Shown: positions 7,528 through 16,630 of the stretch, piece after piece
Layout: each line of letters starts with the position of its first letter
Numbering within the stretch: position 1 is the first letter of the stretch
Source of the DNA: Methylocella silvestris BL2
GTDB taxonomy: Bacteria; Pseudomonadota; Alphaproteobacteria; Rhizobiales; Beijerinckiaceae
Length of the DNA stretch: 64,000 nucleotides
NCBI RefSeq assembly: GCF_000021745.1
Contig: NC_011666.1
Coordinates: 2,569,001 to 2,633,000 of the forward strand
Direction: 5' to 3'
Notes under the pieces: model-generated
What the model saw: the letters and a program-made list of their open reading frames with translations, nothing else
The model's database searches: none
What the model was told of the DNA's origin: nothing
Translations under genes and position numbers: made by a program

Positions 7528-10234
7528 CATCAGTCTCGAAGCCGTAACGGGGAAGCTGAACAGAATCGGCTATGAGACCTTCATCCAGGCGCTGCGCCAG
7601 GCGAAGGGCGCCGGCAACCGCAATGTCGAGCTCGCGCATTGGCTGGCGCATATCATGCAAAAGGAGCGCTCCGACCTTGCCCTGACAGCCGATCATTTCA
7701 AGCTCGATCGCGCAAAGCTCGCCAGCGACATCGCGCGGACCATTGACGGCTTTCGCCGCAACGAAACGGAGATGCCGGGCGTCTCCAACACGCTCGTCGA
7801 TCTGCTCGATCGCGGCTGGCATTATGCGACGCTGTTTTTCGGCGAAACGCAGATCCGCACGGGGCACGTTCTGGCAGGCGCCCTGAAGTCGCTGGAGCTG
7901 CGCCGCGCCTTCACGTCGATCTCGCCGGAGTTTGCGAAAATCCCCGGCGACGCTCTGACCAATGAGTATCGCTCGCTCTGGGCCGGCTCGGATGAAGAGA
8001 ATTTGCAGCCGATGGATGGCTCCGGCCTCAGCGCCGCGGGAACGCCGGGCGCCGAGCAGGCGCAAGGCGCCAAGGGCACGACGGCGCTTGATCGCTTCTC
8101 ACAGGATCTCACCGCCCGGGCCGCAACCGGCGAGATGGACCCCGTGCTCGGGCGCGATGACGAGATCCGCCAGATCATCGACGTGCTGATGCGCCGGCGG
8201 CAGAACAATCCGATCCTGACCGGCGAGGCCGGCGTCGGCAAAACCGCAATCGTGGAAGGGCTGGCGCAGCGCATCGCCGCAAGCGACGTTCCCCCTGCGC
8301 TGCGCGGCGTTCGATTGCTCGCGCTCGATATCACGCTGATGCAGGCCGGCGCCTCGATGAAGGGCGAATTCGAGCAGCGCCTGCGCTCCGTCATCGACGA
8401 GGTGCAGGCCTCGCCAAAGCCGATCATCCTCTTTATCGACGAGGCGCATACGTTGATCGGCGCCGGCGGCGCGGCCGGCACGGGCGACGCGGCGAACATT
8501 CTAAAGCCTGCGCTCGCGCGCGGCACGCTGCGCACCATCGCCGCGACCACATGGGCCGAATACAGGCAGTATTTCGAGAAGGATCCGGCGCTCACCCGCA
8601 GGTTCCAGCCGGTGCAGGTCGACGAGCCGGACGTCGCGCGCTGCTGCGTGATGCTGCGCGGCGTGCTCGCGCCGATGGAAAAGCACCACAAGGTGCGCAT
8701 TTCCGACGCCGCGATCGTAGCTGCGGTCAATCTCTCGCATCGCTATATTCCCGCGCGCCTGTTGCCGGACAAGGCGGTGAGCCTGCTCGACACCACCTGC
8801 GCGCGGGTCGCGATTAGCCAGAACGCGACGCCGGCCGCGGTCGAGGATGCGCGCGTCGCGGCAAACGCGCTTGAGGCTGAAAAAGCCGCCCTCACCACCG
8901 ACGCCGATCTTGGCGATCTCGACGAGGAGCGCATCGGCGAGATCGACGCCGAACTCGCCGAGCTTAAGGAAAAGAGCGCGGCGCTCGAGGAAGAATGGGC
9001 GAAGGAGCGCGCTCTGATCGAGGAGATCGTGAAGCTGCGCCGGGAGATCAGCGAAAATCCGGCGGACGCGGAGCAAAAGCGCGTCGCGCTCAGGGACAAA
9101 ATCGCCTCCCTCGGCGGCGTCGATCCCGAGAAGCGGATGATCTACGCCCATGTCGACGACCAGTCGGTCGCCGCCGTCGTCTCGGATTGGACCGGCATTC
9201 CGGTCGGCCGCATGGTCAAGGACGAGATCGAGAATGTGCTGCGCCTGCCGGAAATTCTGAACCGGCGCGTCGTCGGCCAGTCGCATGGCCTCGCCATGAT
9301 CGCCAAGCGCATCGAGACCAATCGCGCCGGCCTCGACAATCCGTCAAAGCCGATCGGCGTCTTCATGCTGTGCGGACCCTCGGGCGTCGGCAAGACGGAG
9401 ACGGCGCTGGCGCTGGCCGAGGCCCTCTATGGCGGCGAGCAGAATATCATTACGATCAACATGTCGGAATTTCAGGAGGCGCACACCGTCTCTGGACTGA
9501 AAGGCGCGCCCCCCGGCTATGTCGGCTATGGCGAGGGCGGCCGCCTGACGGAGGCCGTCCGCCGCAAGCCCTATAGCGTCGTGCTGCTCGACGAGATCGA
9601 GAAGGCCCATCCCGACGTGCATGAGCTGTTCTTTCAGGTCTTCGACAAGGGCGTCATGGAGGACGGCACGGGGCGGCGCATCGATTTTAAGAATACGCTC
9701 ATCATACTGACGTCGAACGTCGGCACAGACACCATCATGCGGAGAGCCGAAGACCCCGCTTTCGCCGGAGACGCAGAGGCTCTGGCGGCGGAGCTCAGGC
9801 CCGACCTGTTGCAGGTCTTTCCGCCCGCGCTGCTCGGGCGTCTCGTGACCATCCCCTATCTGCCGCTGTCGCCGTCCATGCTGGCCGGCATCGTGCGGCT
9901 GCAGCTCGGGCGGATCGGCAAGCGCATCCGCGCGGCGCAGGACGCCGACTTCAGCTATGACGACGCCGTGGTCGATCATATCGTCTCGCTCTGCAACGAT
10001 CCGGATTCGGGCGGCCGCATCATCGACAACATCATCAACAACACGCTGTTGCCGGCGCTCTCGCGCGAATTTTTGAAGCGCACGCTTGCGAAACAGGAAC
10101 TGAAAGAGGCGCGTGTGGCGATGAAAGACGGCGCCTTCGCTTATGAATGGATCGGAGCCTCGCCGTGCGCCCCGGCACAGACCGAACATTCCGCCGAGTT
10201 CAGTCTGGAGGAAACGCAACAGCCTGTGGAATGA
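7520..10234 (+). CDS. tssH: T6SS AAA+ ATPase TssH (ClpV)
   Basis: ClpV disassembles contracted TssBC sheaths for re-use. The 904-residue protein has a Clp N-terminal domain, then two AAA+ modules. D1 has Walker A GEAGVGKTA and Walker B ILFIDEAHTLIGAGG; D2 has Walker A GPSGVGKTE and Walker B VVLLDEIEKAH. A coiled middle domain rich in Glu, Ala and Lys lies between them. The DISLEAVTGKLN start is typical of ClpV, not of ClpB. The frame extends upstream through tssG, but the ATG at 7520 follows GGGAGCAGAGA and gives the family start. It is the last recognised tss gene here. Confidence 0.96.
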   Translation: MADISLEAVTGKLNRIGYETFIQALRQAKGAGNRNVELAHWLAHIMQKERSDLALTADHFKLDRAKLASDIARTIDGFRRNETEMPGVSNTLVDLLDRGWHYATLFFGETQIRTGHVLAGALKSLELRRAFTSISPEFAKIPGDALTNEYRSLWAGSDEENLQPMDGSGLSAAGTPGAEQAQGAKGTTALDRFSQDLTARAATGEMDPVLGRDDEIRQIIDVLMRRRQNNPILTGEAGVGKTAIVEGLAQRIAASDVPPALRGVRLLALDITLMQAGASMKGEFEQRLRSVIDEVQASPKPIILFIDEAHTLIGAGGAAGTGDAANILKPALARGTLRTIAATTWAEYRQYFEKDPALTRRFQPVQVDEPDVARCCVMLRGVLAPMEKHHKVRISDAAIVAAVNLSHRYIPARLLPDKAVSLLDTTCARVAISQNATPAAVEDARVAANALEAEKAALTTDADLGDLDEERIGEIDAELAELKEKSAALEEEWAKERALIEEIVKLRREISENPADAEQKRVALRDKIASLGGVDPEKRMIYAHVDDQSVAAVVSDWTGIPVGRMVKDEIENVLRLPEILNRRVVGQSHGLAMIAKRIETNRAGLDNPSKPIGVFMLCGPSGVGKTETALALAEALYGGEQNIITINMSEFQEAHTVSGLKGAPPGYVGYGEGGRLTEAVRRKPYSVVLLDEIEKAHPDVHELFFQVFDKGVMEDGTGRRIDFKNTLIILTSNVGTDTIMRRAEDPAFAGDAEALAAELRPDLLQVFPPALLGRLVTIPYLPLSPSMLAGIVRLQLGRIGKRIRAAQDADFSYDDAVVDHIVSLCNDPDSGGRIIDNIINNTLLPALSREFLKRTLAKQELKEARVAMKDGAFAYEWIGASPCAPAQTEHSAEFSLEETQQPVE

Positions 10235-10255
10235 CGCCGATCATTTGGTGATGCC

Positions 10256-11191
10256 ATGTCGAGACGTTATGTAGGCCCGGTTCCGGGCGGGCATCCGATA
10301 CGCGATTTTCCAAACTGGCCTTCGCTCCACCAGTTCGACAGTTTGACGACGCATGCGCAGGGCCGCATGCAATCGCTGGCCGGGCAGGCGTTCATGTTGC
10401 TCAAGCTCAAATCGCGCGGCAAGATTGGCGACGCCGACTATATTTCCTTCGGCGGCGCCGCCGTGCAGGATTTTCCGGGCGGCCCGGGCTACACCGCGGC
10501 CCATCGCGCCATCGGCGGAGTTTATGTCAACGGCGTCAGCATCGACGTGTCGCCGCGGATCGCCGCGCCTCCGGCGCTGCGCAAAATGCTCTGGTCGACG
10601 GACGCCGCAACGGATTTCGTGCAGCCGGGCGCGGTCAATTATGGCGACGGTCCGATCGAGCGCCTGGCCAAATTGCGCGTAGAGCCGCGTCTGCAAAGCT
10701 TCATCCAGCGGCAAAAGCCTGGCACGGCGCTTGAGGTCAATATGTGCGCCGACCTCATCGGCGTCTTGAAGGAAGATCTCGTCAAGGTTCATGACGACGT
10801 CGCTGATGATTTCACATCGCGACTGGCGCGTCGGGGCAAGCAGCTTTACGACTTCGATACTGTCCGCAAGGGCGTCGCCTCGCTCGCCCAAAATCAACCG
10901 CTGGGGAAGCTGCCCGCGCCGCCCTTCCGGTCGCGTCAACGCGAGGCCTTTCTGCAGGATTTCTCGGCCAGGCAGGGCGCCGCCTCGGACGATATTGGCG
11001 AGCATTACGTCATGGACGGACGCATGACTCAAAATCCGAGTGAAGACCCCTACGCTTCGGACCTCAGCATCGGCCTGCAGCGCGAAGAAATCGCACGCGG
11101 CTCGGTTGAGCTCGCCAGCGCATCCGCCGTCATGGAGAAGAGCGACGCTGTCGACCAGGCGATCGGCGGGCCGACGAAAGCGGAGTCCTGA
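10256..11191 (+). CDS. Unidentified protein at the end of the T6SS operon
   Basis: The 311-residue product is not a family I recognise. It starts 21 bases after tssH on the same strand, so it is probably co-transcribed with the T6SS. No signal peptide or membrane span is seen. The N-terminal half is rich in Gly and Pro (PGGHPIRDFPNWPS, FGGAAVQDFPGGPGY), and the C-terminal third is charged and looks helical. Its position makes a T6SS accessory protein or effector a reasonable guess, but no catalytic motif is visible. Coding quality is good and no competing frame is plausible. Confidence 0.75.
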   Translation: MSRRYVGPVPGGHPIRDFPNWPSLHQFDSLTTHAQGRMQSLAGQAFMLLKLKSRGKIGDADYISFGGAAVQDFPGGPGYTAAHRAIGGVYVNGVSIDVSPRIAAPPALRKMLWSTDAATDFVQPGAVNYGDGPIERLAKLRVEPRLQSFIQRQKPGTALEVNMCADLIGVLKEDLVKVHDDVADDFTSRLARRGKQLYDFDTVRKGVASLAQNQPLGKLPAPPFRSRQREAFLQDFSARQGAASDDIGEHYVMDGRMTQNPSEDPYASDLSIGLQREEIARGSVELASASAVMEKSDAVDQAIGGPTKAES

Positions 11192-11212
11192 GCAGCGCCG
11201 GCCGGCGCTGCG

Positions 11213-12659
11213 TCACGCCATCAAAAGCCCGAGCCGCGCCATGTCGGCAAGCGCGGCGTGGGTGCGGGCCAGCGCCGCCGGGCCTTCGACGCCAGCCTTG
11301 CGCTCCATCCTGTGGGCGAGTTCATCGCGCGTCAAACTTCCATCGAGTAGCGCGACGAAACTGCGGGCCGTGGCGTCCTCCATCCGAACCGGCTTGTGAA
11401 GCAATGAAGCGAGAAAGGCGTCGCCCTGCGCGGCTTGCGCGCGGGCGAGCGGGCTGGCGCGAGGACGCTCGCCAGGCGACAAGGTGAACGCTAGCCGCTC
11501 CGTCAGGAGCGTTACGATCTTGGCGGTGAAGAGCCGCAGAAGCGGTTCGGCGTGGGCTGCCTCGCAGTCCTCCCCATCAAGCTGAAGGCTCTGCGGATAA
11601 GCTTCGCCCATTTGTGTCAGAAGCCTTGCGAAGCGCTGATCCCGCGTCGTGAACTCAGCCCCATTCCCGGCCCTGAAAGCGAAGTCCTCTGGATCGCCGG
11701 AAGCGCTGTCCAGCGGCGTTATCTCGGCGCTCGCCCACAGACCACGCAGCCTGCCCGGCTCAAGGCGCCGATCCATCGCGCCACCGCGCCGGAAAATCGA
11801 GCGACGGAAGCGGCGCATCGTAGCGAAATCGAGCGTCTGCTCAAAATCAGCGAAATCGGCGCGAGGTTCGCTTGCTTGCAGTTCCGACGGAAACAGGATT
11901 TCAGAACTGAGGCTTTGTTTTGCGTCGCAGAGATAGATGAGGCCTTCGGCGTGAGCCGCGGCGACCACTTCGCTCACGAGCTGCGGCGCATAGATCCCGC
12001 CCAGTTCGTCGTGGTATAGCACGGGCGCGCGGGCGCTCTAAAATGTCGCGCGCCTCTCCGATCAGAGCGTTCTGGAACGGATCGTCGGCCGACCAAGTTT
12101 GCGCAAAGCGTGCGAGCGCCTCGCGCGCGATAGCGAGCCTTTCGATCGGATCGGAGACGCCTTGCGCGCGGCTTAACATCAGATCGCGCAACGCCTGCCG
12201 CAGCCGGCAGCCCGGCAGCGCATTGTAGCTGACGAAGAACAGGCCGTCCGGACGGAGCCGCTCGGCGGCGACCTGCATCAGCGCCCGCTGCACGACGGCC
12301 GGAACCCAGGCATAGACCCCGTGCGCAATAATATAATCGAACTCGCCGAGGTCAGACGTATCCTCGCAGAGATCCCGCGCCAAGAGCGTTACATTGGCGA
12401 GCCCCGCCGCGCGCGCCATCGTGCGGCCCATCTCGACGGGGGCCTCGGCAAGATCGATTCCCACGAATTCCGATTTTGGCGCGCCAACCGCCATGCTCAT
12501 CAGATTGACGCCTTCGCCACAGCCTATTTCGAGCACGCGGCACGCCGATAGTTGCGCAGCAGGACGCCCGTAAAGACTCGCGAATGTGTTGAGGCTTGCC
12601 GGATGCGTCTCCGACACCGGCCAGTTGGGATAGCGCACGAGATCATAGGGGTTCGTCAT
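11213..12659 (-). pseudogene. SAM-dependent methyltransferase with methyltransferase-regulatory domain, broken by a frameshift
   Basis: Two overlapping minus-strand frames together give one familiar protein. The N-terminal part (12659 to about 12024) has a class I SAM-binding motif VLEIGCGEGVNL and acidic loop VGIDLAE. The C-terminal part (12022 to 11213) starts LYHDELGGIYAPQLVSEV and resembles the regulatory domain of this family. The frames join at a CCC run (plus-strand 12023-12025). Removing one base reads RPRAVLYHDEL without a break and gives about 481 residues, close to the family length. It is therefore either a real frameshift mutation or a one-base sequence error. It faces the T6SS operon tail-to-tail, 21 bases apart. 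Confidence 0.8.
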
Positions 12660-12757
12660 AGCGCATCCCGGTCGAAGAGGGCGTTGGGGAGGCGTTCAAG
12701 CTCAATCGCTTCCCGCTCTTCACCTCAATTTAAGTCTGCAATTCTTTCAGATCATGC

Positions 12758-13384
12758 CTAGGGGGTGATCGAATAGGACTTTACCGCGAACGACCAGTTC
12801 GGATCGGCAAGCGGCGCCTTGCCGTCGCGATCGGCAATGCGCAGACGCTTCGCCGCATCATATAAAAACGCGACCGCCGCCCGCGTGCCGACCATGTCCT
12901 GCGGCACGTCGGGCAGATCGACCACATGCACCGGCTTCGGGCTGAGCAGAGCCAGAATCATGCCCTTTCCGGCCGGCGCCTCCGCGACATATTCGAAATG
13001 CGCGAAGGGATTGAAATTGTCGGGGATGGACACGATTCGCCCCGGCTGAACCAGATTGGCCTTTTCGCTCGCCCCCGCCGGCAGCGCCATCGAATAGAGA
13101 TTGGGATAGCGCTGCGTCACCTTGCCGGAGGCGTCGACATCGACAAGAACGAGATAGCCGGGCTTTTGCGCGCCGACGCGAAATCCGACCTTGGAGCCGA
13201 TCGCAAACTCTTCGCCCGGCAGTATGTCGATCGTCATGCCTGCTGAATTGTCAGGATCGAGCTGCTCTTGTTTTGACGGCGTCACCACCGTCACCGCACG
13301 GGTGACGCCTTCAGCCAATGCGCCGCCCGCGGAGAGAAAGACGGCAACGATCATCGCGCCTTTTACCGCATCAAGACTAGCCAT
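12758..13384 (-). CDS. Secreted DUF4384-like protein
   Basis: This 208-residue product has an N-terminal hydrophobic stretch (AMIVAVFLSAGGALA) that fits a signal peptide. A beta-rich domain follows with GYLVLVDVDASGKVTQRYPN, LVQPGRIVSIPD and a GMILALLSPKP segment, the pattern of DUF4384. The same kind of domain forms the tail of the caspase-like protein encoded just upstream, 34 bases away, so the two are likely co-transcribed and functionally linked. DUF4384 domains are commonly found with caspase-like or serine/threonine kinase domains. The function is unknown. It is the last gene of a three-gene minus-strand operon. Confidence 0.75.
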   Translation of the reverse strand: MASLDAVKGAMIVAVFLSAGGALAEGVTRAVTVVTPSKQEQLDPDNSAGMTIDILPGEEFAIGSKVGFRVGAQKPGYLVLVDVDASGKVTQRYPNLYSMALPAGASEKANLVQPGRIVSIPDNFNPFAHFEYVAEAPAGKGMILALLSPKPVHVVDLPDVPQDMVGTRAAVAFLYDAAKRLRIADRDGKAPLADPNWSFAVKSYSITP

Positions 13385-13418
13385 TGCGCCCTTCCGTTTG
13401 CAAAATCATCTCCACCGC

Positions 13419-15104
13419 TCAGGGCGAGGTGAACACGCCGACCGAACCAACGCGCATATCCGCGTCCGAATTCTGCGCGATGAATTTGACGAGTTGACCC
13501 GCGGTGCGGCGCGCGTTCAGCCGGCCGAGCGCCTGGGCGAGCTCGGGCATGCGATCCGGCGCCGAGATCGCGACGATCTGATCGGCGCCGAAGGGCGCCC
13601 GCACTTTGATCGGCAGGCGGAATTGCGGCTTCTCCATCGGGCCCGCTTCGGCGGCGTTCTGCGGGTAGAGAAGCTGCACCGTGCCGTCGCCAGCGATATT
13701 GAACATGATCAGCGATCGATCGCTCAGCTGATCGATGGACACGTCGACCTGCGCGCCGAGGCGGTGTAGCTTGCTGTCCGGCATGAGCAGGATCGGCTGC
13801 ACGGATCGCGTCGCCATTGCCTTCAAGGCGCGGATGGCGGCAGCGCGATCGATCACCGCCGGCAGATCGTCGCGGCTGACCTCATGCGCGATGACGTCGC
13901 CCGCCGCGATCACGTCGCCGGATTTCGGATCCCACACCAGCTCGGGATTCTGGCGCGGCGACACGATCTCGAATTTCGCCTCCAGCGGCGCGAGACCTAT
14001 CAGCTCCGTATTGGAGCCGTCGAGCGTCGCAATGCGCACCGGCCGCTCGACCGCGAGCGTCGGCTTCTTCGGCGGCAGATTGACGCCCGCGCCCGCGCCG
14101 ATGCGGGCGGACAAGGCTCCCGTCGGCGAAGGACTCGGCGGCGCGATATAGGTGACAGAGCGCGTCAGCTCCACCACCGGCTCGACGCTCGCCTTGACGG
14201 ACGGCGGGCTCGCCGAGACGATCATCTGACGCTGGTCAGATAATTGATAGGTCACCTGCCGCACATAGGCGAACAGCTCCTCGACCGTGATCTTCCCGTC
14301 GCCATTGGCGTCGGCCGCGCCTTCCAGCGCGCGGGCGAAGGCGTAGCTCAAGGCGCCGCGATAGCCCTCGACGCCCGGGACCTTCACTTCCGGCGCCTTG
14401 GAGTGCTTGTCGACGGCGGCGAGGAAAATCGAGCGGTCGAAATCGAGCTCGGTCGAAAAGGCGTCGGACGGCGACGACACCGGCTTCAGCTCGTCTTCGG
14501 TGATCTGGTAGGTCGGCACGGCGCGGTAGATCAGCTGTTCGCCGCGCGGATCGACTTCGCGAGCGAGGCCGCCGCCGGAGCAGGAATCGGCGACGAAGGC
14601 GACGCGCGCGCCGCGCGATTCAAAGATCTTGATCAGATGATTGAATTCCTTGTCGAGAATGCGCTGGCGCGTGCCGGCGCCGGCCGGCTCGAATCCGGCA
14701 AGCAGAAAGACGGCGTCCTTGCCGTCCGCCTCCGATCCCTTGACGCGCTCCGGCTCCTGCGCGCCATGGCCGGCAATCGACAGGATCACAAGATCGCCGC
14801 GCTTGACCCGCGCGCTGAGGTCATAGACCGCCTTCAGGATCGAATCGCGGTCGGCCTTGTCGTCGTAGAGCGCCGCGATGTCCGTGACGCCCATGACGCG
14901 CAGCGAGGCTTCGATATCCTTGGCGTCGGCCACGGCGCCCCGAAGCTGGGCAAGGTGCTGATATTGGTCAATGCCGACCACAATGGCGTGGACTTCGCTT
15001 GGATTTTGCACGGCGACCGGCGCCGGCGCCGCATAAGCCGCCGGGACTCCCGTGAGGATCGCCGCAAGCCACGCCGGCGCAAGAAGACAGCGGAGTTTTT
15101 TCAT
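13419..15104 (-). CDS. Secreted caspase-family (peptidase C14-like) protein with DUF4384-like C-terminus
   Basis: The 561-residue product starts with a signal peptide (MKKLRCLLAPAWLAAILTG... ending AYA). A caspase-like fold follows: VHAIVVGIDQYQHL at about 38-51, the catalytic His in LSIAGHG (His113) and the catalytic Cys in VADSCSGGG (Cys175). Both catalytic residues are present, so it may be an active cysteine peptidase. The C-terminal 100 residues carry a DUF4384-like domain (GDGTVQLLYPQN). The chosen ATG lies one base after the OmpA gene stop, so the two are tightly coupled. Export of a caspase-fold protein beside T6SS genes suggests a role in the periplasm or envelope, which is inference. 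Confidence 0.85.
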   Translation of the reverse strand: MKKLRCLLAPAWLAAILTGVPAAYAAPAPVAVQNPSEVHAIVVGIDQYQHLAQLRGAVADAKDIEASLRVMGVTDIAALYDDKADRDSILKAVYDLSARVKRGDLVILSIAGHGAQEPERVKGSEADGKDAVFLLAGFEPAGAGTRQRILDKEFNHLIKIFESRGARVAFVADSCSGGGLAREVDPRGEQLIYRAVPTYQITEDELKPVSSPSDAFSTELDFDRSIFLAAVDKHSKAPEVKVPGVEGYRGALSYAFARALEGAADANGDGKITVEELFAYVRQVTYQLSDQRQMIVSASPPSVKASVEPVVELTRSVTYIAPPSPSPTGALSARIGAGAGVNLPPKKPTLAVERPVRIATLDGSNTELIGLAPLEAKFEIVSPRQNPELVWDPKSGDVIAAGDVIAHEVSRDDLPAVIDRAAAIRALKAMATRSVQPILLMPDSKLHRLGAQVDVSIDQLSDRSLIMFNIAGDGTVQLLYPQNAAEAGPMEKPQFRLPIKVRAPFGADQIVAISAPDRMPELAQALGRLNARRTAGQLVKFIAQNSDADMRVGSVGVFTSP

Positions 15105-15105
15105 C

Positions 15106-16092
15106 TTATTCGCGCCGCCATTCGACACGCCGGTTGAGGGCGTAGACGTCATCCTGAGTGAGGCCGCTGGCGTCCGACAATTGCAGCGGCTCCGCGGCGC
15201 CGACGCCCTCCGGCTCAACCGTAACCGCGATGTTGTTTTCCTTCAGATAGGCCGCGACGGCCTCGGCGCGGGCGACGGAGAGCTTCATGTTGTACTCCGG
15301 GCCGCCGCGCAGATCGGTGTGGCCGACGAGGCGGACGATCTGCGGCTGTTGCTCCCGGATGGCGCGGGCGAGCTCATCCGCCGCCTGGCGGCCCTCATCG
15401 GTCAGGCTGGCGGAGCGGTATTCGAAGGTGATCGGCATCGGCACCGCGCGGGGCACGACGCCTCGGACCCGAGGCGAGAATATCCCGCCAAGCCGCCCGT
15501 CCCGCGTCGCCGTCATGACATAGCCGGATTTGCCCTGCCCGGCGTTGGCGGCGAGGAGGCGCGCCGCAGCGGCCCGCTGCAACAGCCCTTCGATCGTCGG
15601 CCGTCCCGGATCGCGCGGCGTCATCGTCTCATTGTTGACGATTTCGATGGCGCGGTCGAAGCCTTTCGCCGCTTCGATAAAGTTTCTGTCGCCAAAGCGG
15701 ATCTCGGCCAGGGTCGCCGCGGCCTGCCAGAGGACGGCGGGTTGGTCGGCCGCAACGATCAAATTGAGATAGGCGCTCTGCGGCGCGGCGCCAGCGATCA
15801 GTTTTTGCGCGGCGGCGAGGCGCGCGGCGGCGAGGCGGCGCTGCGCCGGGATGATATAGCCGCCGCAATTCGGGTCGCCGACCAGCGCGTCGATCTGCGC
15901 CTGCGCCGCCTCATTCGGGGCGGCGTCGACCGACCGATTGAAAGAATCGAGGCGCGCGGCGCAGGCGTCCGCCAAGGCTGGAGCGCAGAGGCCCGGGACG
16001 CAGGCCGCCAGCACGGCGCAGCCGAAGCCCATCCGCCTGATCGCGCCAAAAGCGCGTGCATAAGAAAACCCGGACTCCGTCATGACGCTCAT
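15106..16092 (-). CDS. OmpA-family outer-membrane or periplasmic protein
   Basis: The 328-residue product has a signal-peptide-like N-terminus ending near APALADACAA, a helical middle that could hold TPR-like repeats (residues about 50-190), and a C-terminal OmpA peptidoglycan-binding domain. The latter shows the expected LVGHTDLRGGPEYNMKLSVARAEAVAAYL arrangement, whose Asp and Arg residues contact diaminopimelate, and ends LNRRVEWRRE. It heads the operon with the caspase-like and DUF4384-like genes. A peptidoglycan anchor in this operon would hold the group in the envelope. OmpA-like proteins also anchor T6SS membrane complexes, a possible link to the nearby tss genes. Confidence 0.88.
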   Translation of the reverse strand: MSVMTESGFSYARAFGAIRRMGFGCAVLAACVPGLCAPALADACAARLDSFNRSVDAAPNEAAQAQIDALVGDPNCGGYIIPAQRRLAAARLAAAQKLIAGAAPQSAYLNLIVAADQPAVLWQAAATLAEIRFGDRNFIEAAKGFDRAIEIVNNETMTPRDPGRPTIEGLLQRAAAARLLAANAGQGKSGYVMTATRDGRLGGIFSPRVRGVVPRAVPMPITFEYRSASLTDEGRQAADELARAIREQQPQIVRLVGHTDLRGGPEYNMKLSVARAEAVAAYLKENNIAVTVEPEGVGAAEPLQLSDASGLTQDDVYALNRRVEWRRE

Positions 16093-16295
16093 TTCCGCAA
16101 GATTCCGACTGATGCAGAAAACCGCCTCAATTGAACGGGCGCTGCGATTTTACTCCAACGCCGATCCGGTTCAAAGCTCGGTGCGGGGCCGCACAGCGCC
16201 TGCCCTCGTAAAAAGCAATTGAACGAAGACGCCGACTATGCGCTTTTGAGCCGTCGGACCCGTCGCAGGATTTGGAGCCTTATCGGAGAGACGCC

Positions 16296-16586
16296 ATGCC
16301 GCCCGCCGCCCGCCTGACCGATATGCATGTCTGTCCCGCCGTGACCGGAGTCGTGCCGCATGTCGGCGGCCCGATCCTGCCGCCCTGTTGCATCAATGTG
16401 CTGATCGGCGGCCTGCCGGCCGCGCGCGTCACCGATCTTGCGACCTGCGTCGGACCGCCCGACATGATCGCGATGGGATCGACCAGCGTCCTGATTGGCG
16501 GCCTCATGGCGGCGCGGATCGGCGACCCCACCGTGCATGGCGGCGTGATCGTCATGGGCCTGCCGACGGTCATGATTGGCGGCTGA
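16296..16586 (+). CDS. PAAR-domain T6SS spike-tip protein
   Basis: PAAR proteins sharpen the VgrG spike of the T6SS and recruit effectors. The 96-residue protein is almost entirely PAAR repeats: a pattern of GGP and PARVTDLATC, then GSTSVLIGGLMAARIGD and GGVIVMGLPTVMIGG. It has the PAAR-like CPAVTGVVPHVGGPI start with metal-binding His and Cys candidates (His13, Cys15). The ATG at 16296 follows GGAGAG; an earlier in-frame ATG at 16272 has no ribosome site. There is no effector extension, so any cargo would be encoded separately, with the downstream genes as candidates. Confidence 0.9.
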   Translation: MPPAARLTDMHVCPAVTGVVPHVGGPILPPCCINVLIGGLPAARVTDLATCVGPPDMIAMGSTSVLIGGLMAARIGDPTVHGGVIVMGLPTVMIGG

Positions 16587-16630
16587 GACTTACCTCAAAG
16601 ACGGCGCCGGCGCATTAGCAGGATTGGCAC

